From contig CAJXNY010000020.1 of assembly GCA_913057435.1 (NCBI GenBank), forward strand, positions 21,549-85,548: a stretch of DNA of 64,000 nt. The letters run 5' to 3'. Source of the stretch: an uncultured Oceanospirillaceae bacterium. GTDB taxonomy: Bacteria; Pseudomonadota; Gammaproteobacteria; Pseudomonadales; Balneatricaceae. Position numbers and translations under genes: made by a program. Shown here piece by piece: positions 28,833-36,735 of the stretch. Numbering within the stretch: the stretch's first letter is position 1; each line of letters begins with the position of its first letter. The notes below the pieces were generated by a model, which was not told where the DNA came from, searched no databases, and worked only from the letters and a program-made list of their open reading frames with translations.

Positions 28833-28847
28833 ATAAGAAACCCTTAT
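28833..28847. promoter_or_regulatory. LysR-type operator, copy 2
   Basis: The sequence ATAAG-AAACC-CTTAT is a 5-base-arm dyad with the same arms and spacing as the core of the site at 27790-27808. It lies 2 bases from the LysR start codon and about 80 bases before the aldehyde dehydrogenase gene, the usual position of a LysR recognition site on a divergent promoter. AT-rich DNA (28850-28885) follows and could hold the rightward -35/-10. Confidence 0.65.
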
Positions 28848-28926
28848 CGCAAGATATTATTTATTAATTTTTATTATTAAACAGTGGATCCTATCATGCA
28901 ACCAACGATTTCCCCCGGAGGTGAGT

Positions 28927-30372
28927 ATGTCTGATTCAGTTTTTCGCAATTACATCGCAGGTGAGTGGGTAGAAGGCAATAAAGGCAGCGTGGCTAACAT
29001 CAGCCCGGCCGACATCAGTGATGTGATTGGTCATTACGCTCAGGCTGACACCGTACAGACCGAAGCGGCGATTGCTGCAGCGGCTGACGGTCAGGTTGAA
29101 TGGGCTAAAAGCGGTCTGGAACAGCGCTACTCAGTGCTGATGGCTATCGGTGATGAACTGATTGCCCGTAAAGACGAACTGGGTGCCTTGCTGGCCCGTG
29201 AAGAAGGTAAGACCCTGGCTGAAGGCGCAGGCGAAACCTACCGTTCCGGTCAGTTCTTCCACTACTACGCGGCTGAAGTCCTGCGTCAGATGGGTGAAAC
29301 CGCTGATTCCGTTCGCCCGGGTGTTGAAATTGAAACCCGTCGTGAGCCTGCCGGTGTTATCGGTATCATCACGCCGTGGAACTTCCCGACGGCAACCGGT
29401 GCCTGGAAAATTGCGCCAGCACTGGCGTTCGGTAACGCGGTTGTCTGGAAACCAGCGAACCAGGTGCCTGCATCCGCATGGGCACTGACCGAAATCATCT
29501 CCCGCCAGGGCCTGCCAGCAGGCACATTCAACCTGGTCATGGGCCCGGGTGCTGAAGTGGGGGATGTGATGATCAACTCCCGCGGCATCAACGGTCTGAC
29601 ATTCACCGGCTCTCTGGAAACCGGCCGTAAGGTTGCTGCGGCAACGGCGGTTAACCTGGTTAAGTGTCAGCTGGAAATGGGCTCCAAGAACGCGCTGGTA
29701 GTACTGGACGACGCTGATCTGGATAACGCTGTTGAGTGTGCCGTGAATGGTGCATTTGGTGGTACGGGTCAGAAATGTACGGCATCTTCCCGCCTGATCG
29801 TGACCGAAGGCATCCACGACCGCTTTGTTGACGCTGTGATTGAGCGCATGAAGAAGCTGGTGGTGGGTCATCCGCTGAAAGCCGGTGTTCACATTGGTGC
29901 GGTTGCTGATGCGCGTCAGATGGAACAGAACCTGGCGTACCTGGCGCTGGCCAAGAAAGAAGGCGGCAAACTGGTATACGGCGGTGAAACACTGACTGAA
30001 GAGACGGAAGGCTACTACATGCAGCCTGCGCTGTTCACTGAAACCACCAACCAGATGACCATCAACCGTGAAGAAGCGTTCTCGCCAATTGCCTGTGTAA
30101 TCAAGGTTAAGGATTACGCTGAAGCACTGGCAACACTGAACGACACGAACTTTGGTCTGACCGGTGGTATCTGCACCGAGTCTCTGAAGTACGCCACAGA
30201 CTTTAAACGTAACGCTAAAACGGGCTGCGTGATGGTGAACCTGGCAACAGCGGGCACTGATTACCACGTACCGTTCGGCGGTCGTAAAGATTCAAGCTTC
30301 GGTCCACGTGAACAGGGCACTTACGCCAAGGAGTTCTACACCGTTGTGAAAACCACTTACATCCGCGCGTAA
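28927..30372 (+). CDS. Aldehyde dehydrogenase, alpha-ketoglutarate-semialdehyde-dehydrogenase-like
   Basis: This 481-residue NAD(P)-dependent aldehyde dehydrogenase has VIGIITPWNFPTATGAWK at the cofactor site, catalytic Glu in QLEMGSKNALVV and catalytic Cys in GGTGQKCTASSR. Sequence around the Cys resembles alpha-ketoglutarate semialdehyde dehydrogenases; the physiological aldehyde is unknown. The ATG at 28927 is preferred because a GTG six bases earlier belongs to the ggaggtg Shine-Dalgarno. It begins the rightward arm, followed after 13 bases by the dipeptidase-fold gene. Confidence 0.85.
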   Translation: MSDSVFRNYIAGEWVEGNKGSVANISPADISDVIGHYAQADTVQTEAAIAAAADGQVEWAKSGLEQRYSVLMAIGDELIARKDELGALLAREEGKTLAEGAGETYRSGQFFHYYAAEVLRQMGETADSVRPGVEIETRREPAGVIGIITPWNFPTATGAWKIAPALAFGNAVVWKPANQVPASAWALTEIISRQGLPAGTFNLVMGPGAEVGDVMINSRGINGLTFTGSLETGRKVAAATAVNLVKCQLEMGSKNALVVLDDADLDNAVECAVNGAFGGTGQKCTASSRLIVTEGIHDRFVDAVIERMKKLVVGHPLKAGVHIGAVADARQMEQNLAYLALAKKEGGKLVYGGETLTEETEGYYMQPALFTETTNQMTINREEAFSPIACVIKVKDYAEALATLNDTNFGLTGGICTESLKYATDFKRNAKTGCVMVNLATAGTDYHVPFGGRKDSSFGPREQGTYAKEFYTVVKTTYIRA

Positions 30373-30385
30373 CGGAGACTGGTTC

Positions 30386-31387
30386 ATGAGCAACGAGCTG
30401 CATAAAGATCTGATTGTGATTGATGGCCTCCAGTACTCCAACTGGAACCGTGAAATCTTCAAACAGCTGCATGCTGGTGGCGTAACGATGGTGCATGCCA
30501 CCATCGTTTACCACGAGCAGATCCGCGAAACACTGCTACGTATCGCTGAATGGAATCGTCATTTTGAGCATAACAGTGATCTGATTATGCCGGTACGCAG
30601 CGCGGCGGACATTCGTCTGGCCAAACAGCTGGGTAAGGTTGGCGTGATGTTCGGGGCGCAGAATTGCTCCCCGATTGAAGATGATATCGGCATGGTCGAG
30701 GTCATGCGTGAGCTGAACCTGATGATCATGCAGCTGACGTACAACAACCAGAGCCTGCTGGCCTGCGGTTGCTATGAAGCGAACGACAGTGGGGTAACCC
30801 GCTTCGGTCGCCAGGCGATCAAAGAGATGAACCGGGTCGGCATGGTGGTTGATATGAGCCACAGTGGTGAGCGTAGCACGCTGGAAGCGATCGATATTTC
30901 CGAGCGTCCTATCGTGATCTCGCATGCCAACCCGAACAGCTTCCATGAAGCCAAGCGCAACAAATCCGACACGGTGCTGAAAGCGCTGGGCGAGTCGGGT
31001 GGTTTGCTGGGCTTCAGCCTGTACCCGTTCCATCTGAAAAATGGTCCGGACTGCACACTGGAAGATTTTTGCGACATGGTGGCACGCACCGCCGACCTGA
31101 TGGGCATTGAACGTATCGGTATTGGTACGGACCTGTGTCAGGAGCAGCCGCTGGCTGTGCTGGAATGGATGCGTAATGGCCGCTGGTCAAAGGATATGGA
31201 CTACGGTGAAGGCTCAAAAGCGAATGCTGACTGGCCGCGTCCGTTGTCCTGGTTCCGCGATAGCCGTGATTTCCCGAATATCACCAATGGCCTGCTGGCT
31301 CGGGGCTTCAGCCCGGAGGATGTGGCGCGGGTGATGGGGCTGAACTGGTTGAACTTCCTGGATGATGCGTTGATCCCGCAATCCTGA
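30386..31387 (+). CDS. M19 membrane-dipeptidase-family protein with degenerate metal site
   Basis: This 333-residue TIM-barrel protein belongs to peptidase family M19. Two zinc His residues are kept: His159 in VVDMSHSG and His180 in PIVISHAN. The N-terminal HxD is replaced by 13-DGLQY-17, and the bridging Glu by Gln92 in FGAQNC. A similar protein, PA5396, is encoded beside the glycine betaine catabolism genes of Pseudomonas aeruginosa (my recollection: it also starts IDGL...WNRE). It may use one metal or none, and is unlikely to be a classical dipeptidase. Cytoplasmic; no signal peptide. Confidence 0.8.
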   Translation: MSNELHKDLIVIDGLQYSNWNREIFKQLHAGGVTMVHATIVYHEQIRETLLRIAEWNRHFEHNSDLIMPVRSAADIRLAKQLGKVGVMFGAQNCSPIEDDIGMVEVMRELNLMIMQLTYNNQSLLACGCYEANDSGVTRFGRQAIKEMNRVGMVVDMSHSGERSTLEAIDISERPIVISHANPNSFHEAKRNKSDTVLKALGESGGLLGFSLYPFHLKNGPDCTLEDFCDMVARTADLMGIERIGIGTDLCQEQPLAVLEWMRNGRWSKDMDYGEGSKANADWPRPLSWFRDSRDFPNITNGLLARGFSPEDVARVMGLNWLNFLDDALIPQS

Positions 31388-31396
31388 TCTCTGAAT

Positions 31397-31416
31397 CGCG
31401 ACGGCTTGCCGTCGCG
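31397..31416. other. Hairpin between the dipeptidase-fold and transporter genes
   Basis: Nine-base arms CGCGACGGC and GCCGTCGCG enclose tt, 9 bases past the stop. No T-run follows, so it is more likely an RNA-stability or processing hairpin than a full terminator. It may set a lower or higher transporter level relative to the upstream genes. Confidence 0.55.
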
Positions 31417-31472
31417 GTTCTCGCACATCTGATCTTCCAATAAATATAACCAGATCCATCAGGAGACCCTTT

Positions 31473-33035
31473 ATGAGTGATAGTGCTCAGGCAAACCTGG
31501 CTTCAGCTGAAGCTGGTACGGCCAATAAAAAGCTCTTCGCTGGCGTTGATATGCCAGTGTTCCTGATCAGCGGCGGTGCTCTGGCGCTGTTTGCTGTGCT
31601 GGCCCTGTATGACATCAAAATGGTGTCTGACTGGGTAAATGCCGCCTTTGCGGCGTCGACTAAAATGTTCGGTGCCTATTGGCAGGTACTGTTGCTGCTG
31701 ACCTTCGTCATTGGCCTGGTACTGGCTATGGGCCGTACCGGTCGGGTTGTGCTGGGGGGAATCAAAACCCCTGAAATGAGCATGTTCAAGTGGGTTTCTG
31801 TGATCATGTGTACGCTGCTGGCGGGTGGCGGTGTGTTCTGGGCAGCGGCTGAGCCGATGGCGCATTTCACCTCACCACCCCCCTTGTTTGGTGGCGAAAC
31901 TGGCACCGCAGATGCGGCGTATAACGCACTGGCGCAAAGCTTTATGCACTGGGGGTTTCTGGCCTGGGCAATTCTGGGCAGCCTGACCGGCATCGTGTAT
32001 ATGCACCTGCATTATGAGAAAGGTCTGCCGCTGAAACCGCGTACTTTGCTGTACCCGGTATTCGGTGACAAGGTGATGACCGGCCCGTTTGGCGCGATTG
32101 TTGACTCCTGCTGTGTACTGGCCGTTGTGGCGGGTACTGTAGGGCCAATCGGCTTCCTGGGTCTGCAGGTCAGCTTTGGTCTGGAAAAACTGTTTGGCAT
32201 TCCGAATACCTACACCACTCAGGTATCTATCCTGGTGGGCCTGATTGGTATCTACACGCTGTCTGCGGTCAGTGGTGTCACCCGTGGTATCCAGATTCTG
32301 AGCTCAGCGAACGTGATTCTGGCTGTCGTACTGATGGCATTTATCCTGATCTTCGGCCCTACGGCGTTTATCTTTGATAGCTACCTGCATTCTTTCGGTA
32401 TCTACCTGGATAAATTCATCCCGATGGCAACCTTCCGTGCAAGCCCAGGCTGGCTGGACTGGTGGACCGTATTCTTCTGGGGCTGGTTCCTGGGTTACGG
32501 CCCGCTGATGGCGATGTTTGTGGCCCGTATCTCCCGTGGCCGTACCATCCGTGAAATGATTCTGCTGATCTCTGTGGTTGCGCCGATCATCACCTGCTTC
32601 TGGTTCACCATTGTGGGTGGTAGCGGTCTGGCATTTGAACTGCAGAATCCGGGTGTTATTTCCGGTCCGTTTACCGGCTTCAATCTGCCTGCAGCGCTGC
32701 TGGCGATTACTGAACAGCTGCCGATGGGCTTCCTGATTTCAGTACTGTTCCTGATCCTGACCACCATCTTTGTGGCCACCACCGGTGACTCCATGACCTA
32801 TGCAGTGTCCATGGTAATGACCGGTACTGACCACCCACAGGCCGCTGTACGTGTGTTCTGGGGTGTGATGATGGGTGTGGTTGCTGCGCTGCTGATCTCG
32901 ATCGGCTCCGGTGGTATCTCTGCCTTGCAGTCTTTCATTGTGGTAACGGCTGTACCGGTATCGCTGGTACTGCTGCCATCCTTGTGGACGGCACCGCGGA
33001 TTGCGAAACAAATGGCTGACGAGCAGGGTCTTTAA
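31473..33035 (+). CDS. BCCT-family transporter, CaiT-like
   Basis: The 520-residue protein has about twelve membrane helices of the betaine/choline/carnitine transporter family. The signature helix reads WTVFFWGWFLGYGPLMAMFVARISRG in outline: it keeps WTVF and W-x-W positions, with ARISRGRTIREM after. From memory, this is closer to CaiT (WTVFYWAWW...) than to BetP (WWISWSPFVGMF), and the BetP Trp374 and Trp377 positions are Phe and Tyr. That suggests a betaine-like substrate other than simple glycine betaine. A cagga Shine-Dalgarno precedes the ATG. It is placed after the aldehyde dehydrogenase and M19 genes, so it is the likely importer of the pathway. Confidence 0.9.
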   Translation: MSDSAQANLASAEAGTANKKLFAGVDMPVFLISGGALALFAVLALYDIKMVSDWVNAAFAASTKMFGAYWQVLLLLTFVIGLVLAMGRTGRVVLGGIKTPEMSMFKWVSVIMCTLLAGGGVFWAAAEPMAHFTSPPPLFGGETGTADAAYNALAQSFMHWGFLAWAILGSLTGIVYMHLHYEKGLPLKPRTLLYPVFGDKVMTGPFGAIVDSCCVLAVVAGTVGPIGFLGLQVSFGLEKLFGIPNTYTTQVSILVGLIGIYTLSAVSGVTRGIQILSSANVILAVVLMAFILIFGPTAFIFDSYLHSFGIYLDKFIPMATFRASPGWLDWWTVFFWGWFLGYGPLMAMFVARISRGRTIREMILLISVVAPIITCFWFTIVGGSGLAFELQNPGVISGPFTGFNLPAALLAITEQLPMGFLISVLFLILTTIFVATTGDSMTYAVSMVMTGTDHPQAAVRVFWGVMMGVVAALLISIGSGGISALQSFIVVTAVPVSLVLLPSLWTAPRIAKQMADEQGL

Positions 33036-33060
33036 GCCCGGCCTCGTTAACAGCTAAACC

Positions 33061-33089
33061 CGGCGCAGCTGCGGCTGCGCCTTTTTTTT
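33061..33089 (+). terminator. Rho-independent terminator after the BCCT gene
   Basis: Stem gcgcagc/gctgcgc with loop tgcg is followed by eight Ts. It lies between the transporter and the RidA gene, so RidA may be made from read-through or its own promoter. Confidence 0.92.
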
Positions 33090-33109
33090 ACCTGAAAATA
33101 GTGAGCGTC

Positions 33110-33487
33110 ATGAAAACAGCCGTAAAAACTGATCTTTTTGCTTCCAAAGCACCACTGGAATGGGCCGTGATTGCCAATGGCCAGCTGTCGACAGCACAGA
33201 TTCCGATTGACCAGGAAGGCAAGGTCGTTGAGGGCGGTATTGAAGCGCAGGCGCGTCAGACAATGGATAACTTCAAGCACACCATTGAAGCGGCTGAGCT
33301 GAGCATGGCGGATGTCACTCAGGTACTGATCTATGTGACTGACCGTAGCCAGTTGCCGGTGTTTAACAAAGTTTACGCTGACTACTTTGAAGCACCGTAC
33401 CCGAACCGTGCCGCGATGATCGTTGCCGGTCTGGCGCGTGAAGAGATGCTGTGTGAAATCGTTGCTTACGCAGCGCTACCACAGTAA
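33110..33487 (+). CDS. RidA-family protein
   Basis: The 125-residue YjgF/YER057c/UK114 protein has the imine-binding Arg in PNRAAMIVAGLA and Glu in CEIVAYAAL. Archetypal RidA hydrolyses reactive enamines and imines formed by PLP enzymes or amine oxidases. The ATG at 33110 is preferred over a GTG nine bases earlier. Its place next to a BCCT importer and aldehyde dehydrogenase suggests an imine intermediate in the pathway. It is a divergent Rid subgroup by sequence, so direct imine deaminase activity is not certain. Confidence 0.85.
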   Translation: MKTAVKTDLFASKAPLEWAVIANGQLSTAQIPIDQEGKVVEGGIEAQARQTMDNFKHTIEAAELSMADVTQVLIYVTDRSQLPVFNKVYADYFEAPYPNRAAMIVAGLAREEMLCEIVAYAALPQ

Positions 33488-33549
33488 GCAGTCAGCTGCT
33501 GTAACCGGTTACATTGCCACCGTGGGCACTGACGGGGGCAGGTAAGCTT

Positions 33550-33583
33550 AAGCCCGATCATTGAGGTGATCGGGCTTTTTTTC
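33550..33583 (+). terminator. Rho-independent terminator after ridA-like gene
   Basis: Stem agcccgatca/tgatcgggct with a short loop is followed by seven Ts, marking the end of the rightward catabolic arm. Confidence 0.92.
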
Positions 33584-33660
33584 GTTTATTGGCAAGGTAA
33601 ATCGAGAGAAAGAGCTCCCCGCTGGGGGCGTCAGTCCCACAGCTGTCTAGCCAGCAGGTA

Positions 33661-33692
33661 TAAAAAAGCCCGGCGCGAGGGCCGGGCTTGTC
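33661..33692 (-). terminator. Rho-independent terminator after the thiolase gene
   Basis: The stem agcccggc/gccgggct is followed on the minus strand by a run of Ts (aaaaaa at 33662-33667). It lies 19 bases past the thiolase stop. Confidence 0.9.
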
Positions 33693-33710
33693 TGTTCAGA
33701 GGGTGTCGAA

Positions 33711-34892
33711 TCAGTCGCGTTCGATCGCCAGGGAGGTACCCATACCGCCACCGATACACAGTGTGGCCATACCTTTTTTCGCATCACGCTTGATCATTTC
33801 GTGGATCAGGGACACCAGGATACGACAGCCGGATGCACCGATTGGGTGACCCAGGGCGATGGCACCGCCGTTAACGTTAACGATGTCGGTGTTCCATTCC
33901 AGATCTTTATTCACCGACATGGCCTGGGCAGCGAACGCTTCGTTGGCTTCAACCAGCTCCAGATCACCTACGCTCCAGCCCGCTTTGCTCAGCGCTTTCT
34001 GCGTCGCGCAGATTGGGCCGGTGCCCATGATGGCTGGATCAACACCGGCAGAGGCGTAAGCTTTGATGCGCGCCAGTACAGGCAGGCCCAGCTCAGCCGC
34101 TTTGTCAGCGGAACACAGGATAACAGCGGCAGCGCCATCGTTGAGGGTAGAGGCATTACCGGCGGTTACCGTGCCATCTTTTTTGAACGCCGGGCGCAGT
34201 TTGCCCAGGGCTTCAGCGGTGGCGCCGAAACGTGGCTGCTCATCGGTGTCGAAGACGATATCGTCGCCGCGACGCTGCGGGATCACAACCGGGATGATCT
34301 CGTCTTTAAAACGACCAGCAGTGACAGCCGCTTCTGCTTTGTTCTGGGAGGCGGCAGCAAAAGCATCCTGCGCTTCGCGGCTGAAGCCGTATTTCTCAAC
34401 GATGTTCTCGGTGGTGATACCCATGTGGTAATCATTGAACGCATCCCACAGGCCATCTTTAACCATGGTATCGACCATTTTCCAGTCGCCCATGCGTGCA
34501 CCGTTGCGGGAGTTCGGCAGTACGTGAGCAGAGCTGCTCATGTTTTCCTGACCACCGGCGATGATGACATCGGCGTCGCCACAGCGGATCGCCTGAGTCG
34601 CCATCTGGACGGCCTTCAGGCCGGAGCCGCAGACCTTGTTGATGGTAATGGCAGACGCTTCCTGCGGGATGCCGGCATTGATCTGTGCCTGGCGAGCCGG
34701 GTTCTGGCCGTTGCCTGCAGTCAGTACCTGACCGAGAATGACTTCGTCAACCTGGGCGGGGTCCAGATCAATATTTGTCAGCAGAGATTTCAGTACGGTC
34801 GCGCCCAGATCGGAAGCTTTTACGCTTGCCAGGGAACCGTTGAAAGAACCAATTGCAGTACGGCCTGCAGCAACAATTACAACGTCACGCAT
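33711..34892 (-). CDS. atoB: Acetyl-CoA C-acetyltransferase (thiolase II)
   Basis: The 393-residue thiolase has nucleophilic Cys in [12 protein letters not shown], the His in [14 protein letters not shown] and the second Cys in CIGGGMGTS. It condenses two acetyl-CoA to acetoacetyl-CoA or works in reverse. Length and motifs are complete. Alternatives in name are PhaA, if polyhydroxybutyrate is made. It is monocistronic, with a terminator downstream and two TTGCAKTGCAA palindromes upstream. Confidence 0.92.
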   Translation of the reverse strand: MRDVVIVAAGRTAIGSFNGSLASVKASDLGATVLKSLLTNIDLDPAQVDEVILGQVLTAGNGQNPARQAQINAGIPQEASAITINKVCGSGLKAVQMATQAIRCGDADVIIAGGQENMSSSAHVLPNSRNGARMGDWKMVDTMVKDGLWDAFNDYHMGITTENIVEKYGFSREAQDAFAAASQNKAEAAVTAGRFKDEIIPVVIPQRRGDDIVFDTDEQPRFGATAEALGKLRPAFKKDGTVTAGNASTLNDGAAAVILCSADKAAELGLPVLARIKAYASAGVDPAIMGTGPICATQKALSKAGWSVGDLELVEANEAFAAQAMSVNKDLEWNTDIVNVNGGAIALGHPIGASGCRILVSLIHEMIKRDAKKGMATLCIGGGMGTSLAIERD

Positions 34893-34974
34893 AGTCTATC
34901 TCTTCCTTAGTTTTAAGTTGACGGCGGACAGGGTACACGGTGTAGATGACTTGCTGATTGCGGGCTGCGATATT

Positions 34975-35052
34975 TTGCATTGCAATGACGCAGTCGCTGA
35001 AAACAGTCTGAAACACCGGTATATGTCCTGTTCTATTTATTTTGCAGTGCAA
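34975..35052. promoter_or_regulatory. Pair of TTGCAKTGCAA palindromes upstream of the thiolase
   Basis: TTGCATTGCAA (34975-34985) and TTGCAGTGCAA (35042-35052) are dyads with centres 67 bases apart, about 90 and 155 bases upstream of the thiolase start. TGC/GCA-rich sites are known for PhaR-type repressors of polyhydroxybutyrate genes; that link is an inference. The 405-base gap 34893-35297 otherwise holds only a perfect stem gcactgcgcc-atg-ggcgcagtgc (35252-35274) just beyond the panC stop, without a T-run. No RNA gene or coding frame is convincing there. Confidence 0.5.
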
Positions 35053-35297
35053 CATTTAAGGCCGTCAGTCTGCGATAGAGCCCTGTTGGTGTCAAGAAAT
35101 GTGAAATTACCTGATGCCATGCAGACTACGATCCGGGCCTGATTGATAACCTAACAGCTGTAATCTGTCGCGAACAGGGGTCGATGGGCGTGGTTTTGTA
35201 GTTTTATGATGGTCGTCAGTGGTTGACGGTTGCTGCGGCAGAGCGGAGGAGGCACTGCGCCATGGGCGCAGTGCTGATGATCGAGTCGGGGCTGTAT

Positions 35298-36146
35298 TTA
35301 CAGCTCGATGACGATGTTGTCGATCAGTCGAGCGCGGCCCAGGTGCGCAGCAGCCAGTATTACCAGCAACGTGTCGTCTGGCTGGGCGGCAAGCAGGTCC
35401 TGCTGACGTACGATATTAAAGAAGTCGCGTTTAAAGCCCGCCGCTTCGAGTGCCTGCTGGGCGCTTTCCTCCAGCGTACTGAAGTCACGACGGCCTGCTT
35501 CAATGGCGGCTTTGGTCTCGCGCAGAGCGCGATTCAGGGCCGGAGCAATGTCCAGCTCAGCGTCGCTCAGGTAGCCGTTACGTGAGCTTAGTGCCAGGCC
35601 GTGTTCGTTACGGGCAATGGCTGCGCCCTGTACATCGACAGGCAGAAACAGGTCAGCCGTCATCTGGCGGATTACCTGTAATTGCTGGAAGTCTTTCTCG
35701 CCAAACACTGCCATATCCGGCTGTACGATGCCGAACAGTTTACACACCACTGTCGCCACGCCCTCAAAATGACCGGGACGGCTGGCACCACAGTGGATGG
35801 TGGAAATTTTCGGCACAATCACTTCAGTCTGATTATCCCGCCCGTTGGGGTACATCTCGGCATCGTCCGGGGCGAACAGATAGTGACAGCCCGCTTCGGT
35901 CAGCTTGTCCCGATCTTCAGCCAGGGTGCGTGGGTAGCGTTCTATATCTTCCCCGGCACCAAACTGCAGTGGGTTGACGAAGATGGTGGCGACAATAATG
36001 TCTGCACTGGCGGCCGCCTGGTGTACCAGGGTCAGGTGGCCAGTGTGCAGGTTGCCCATAGTAGGCACCAGGCCGATCCGTTTGCCGGCGGCACGTTCAG
36101 CAGCCAGGGTGCTGCGCAGTTCGGCAATGGTGTGAATTGTCTTCAT
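35298..36146 (-). CDS. panC: Pantothenate synthetase
   Basis: The 282-residue enzyme joins pantoate and beta-alanine with ATP. Seen: the HIGH-like GLVPTMGNLHTGHLTLV, TIFVNPLQFGAGED, VFGEKDFQQLQVIRQ and the KMSKS-like ALSSRN. It supplies pantothenate to the CoaBC step encoded at 7445-8647. In Pseudomonas panB lies directly upstream between folK and panC. Here only 106 bases separate folK and panC, and panB is missing. Confidence 0.96.
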   Translation of the reverse strand: MKTIHTIAELRSTLAAERAAGKRIGLVPTMGNLHTGHLTLVHQAAASADIIVATIFVNPLQFGAGEDIERYPRTLAEDRDKLTEAGCHYLFAPDDAEMYPNGRDNQTEVIVPKISTIHCGASRPGHFEGVATVVCKLFGIVQPDMAVFGEKDFQQLQVIRQMTADLFLPVDVQGAAIARNEHGLALSSRNGYLSDAELDIAPALNRALRETKAAIEAGRRDFSTLEESAQQALEAAGFKRDFFNIVRQQDLLAAQPDDTLLVILAAAHLGRARLIDNIVIEL

Positions 36147-36252
36147 GCTACTGAGTCCATCTTGTCGGGCCCTGTTACGGCCTCTGTTGTGGGGCTGTGC
36201 TCTGCGCAGGGCGGATAAACCAGCAGAGCAGTATCAGAAAAGTGGGGCGGGA

Positions 36253-36735
36253 TTATACCGGTATCCGTTGCAAGGTGCCCATAGGGCATTCGGATAACAG
36301 TTGCTCAAGTGTGTGGCCATCCGGCAGTACGATCGCCGGGGCGATCTCGGTCAGTGGCCAGAGCACAAAACTGCGTTCGGTCATAAATGCGTGGGGTACG
36401 GTCAGGCGCTCTGTGCTGATGGTCTGGTCGCCGTAAAGCAGCAGGTCAAGATCCAGCGTGCGTGGGCCCCAGTGGATCTTGCGTACTCGATCATGGGCCT
36501 GTTCAATCGCCTGCAGTGCATCGAGCAGTGCGTGAGCCTCGAGTGTTGTCTCCAGGCAGGCCACGGCATTGATGTAGTCGGGCTGGCCCGGCGGTCCGAC
36601 CGGGTCGGAACGGTACAGGCTGGAAGCGGTTACTAGCTGGCAGTCTGCCAGCTGAGCCAGTTCGGTCAGCGCCTGGCTGACCTGCTGACGCGGGTCTTCC
36701 AGGTTGCTACCCAGGCCGATATAACAGCGCGTCAT
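36253..36735 (-). CDS. folK: 2-amino-4-hydroxy-6-hydroxymethyldihydropteridine pyrophosphokinase
   Basis: The 160-residue HPPK transfers pyrophosphate to 6-hydroxymethyl-dihydropterin in folate synthesis. Seen: CYIGLGSNLEDPRQQV, and the signature RKIHWGPRTLDLDLLLYGD. Its start overlaps the pcnB stop (TGATG), the usual pcnB-folK coupling. Length is normal. Confidence 0.95.
   Translation of the reverse strand: MTRCYIGLGSNLEDPRQQVSQALTELAQLADCQLVTASSLYRSDPVGPPGQPDYINAVACLETTLEAHALLDALQAIEQAHDRVRKIHWGPRTLDLDLLLYGDQTISTERLTVPHAFMTERSFVLWPLTEIAPAIVLPDGHTLEQLLSECPMGTLQRIPV

Noticed and set aside
31473..33035. DddT assignment and a DMSP-cleavage cluster
   Set aside because: A BCCT importer, LysR and aldehyde dehydrogenase recall ddd clusters, but no DddD or other DMSP lyase and no alcohol dehydrogenase is encoded nearby.
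33801..34910. A 369-codon plus-strand frame opposite the thiolase
   Set aside because: Thiolase motifs on the minus strand are complete; the plus frame has no recognisable domain.
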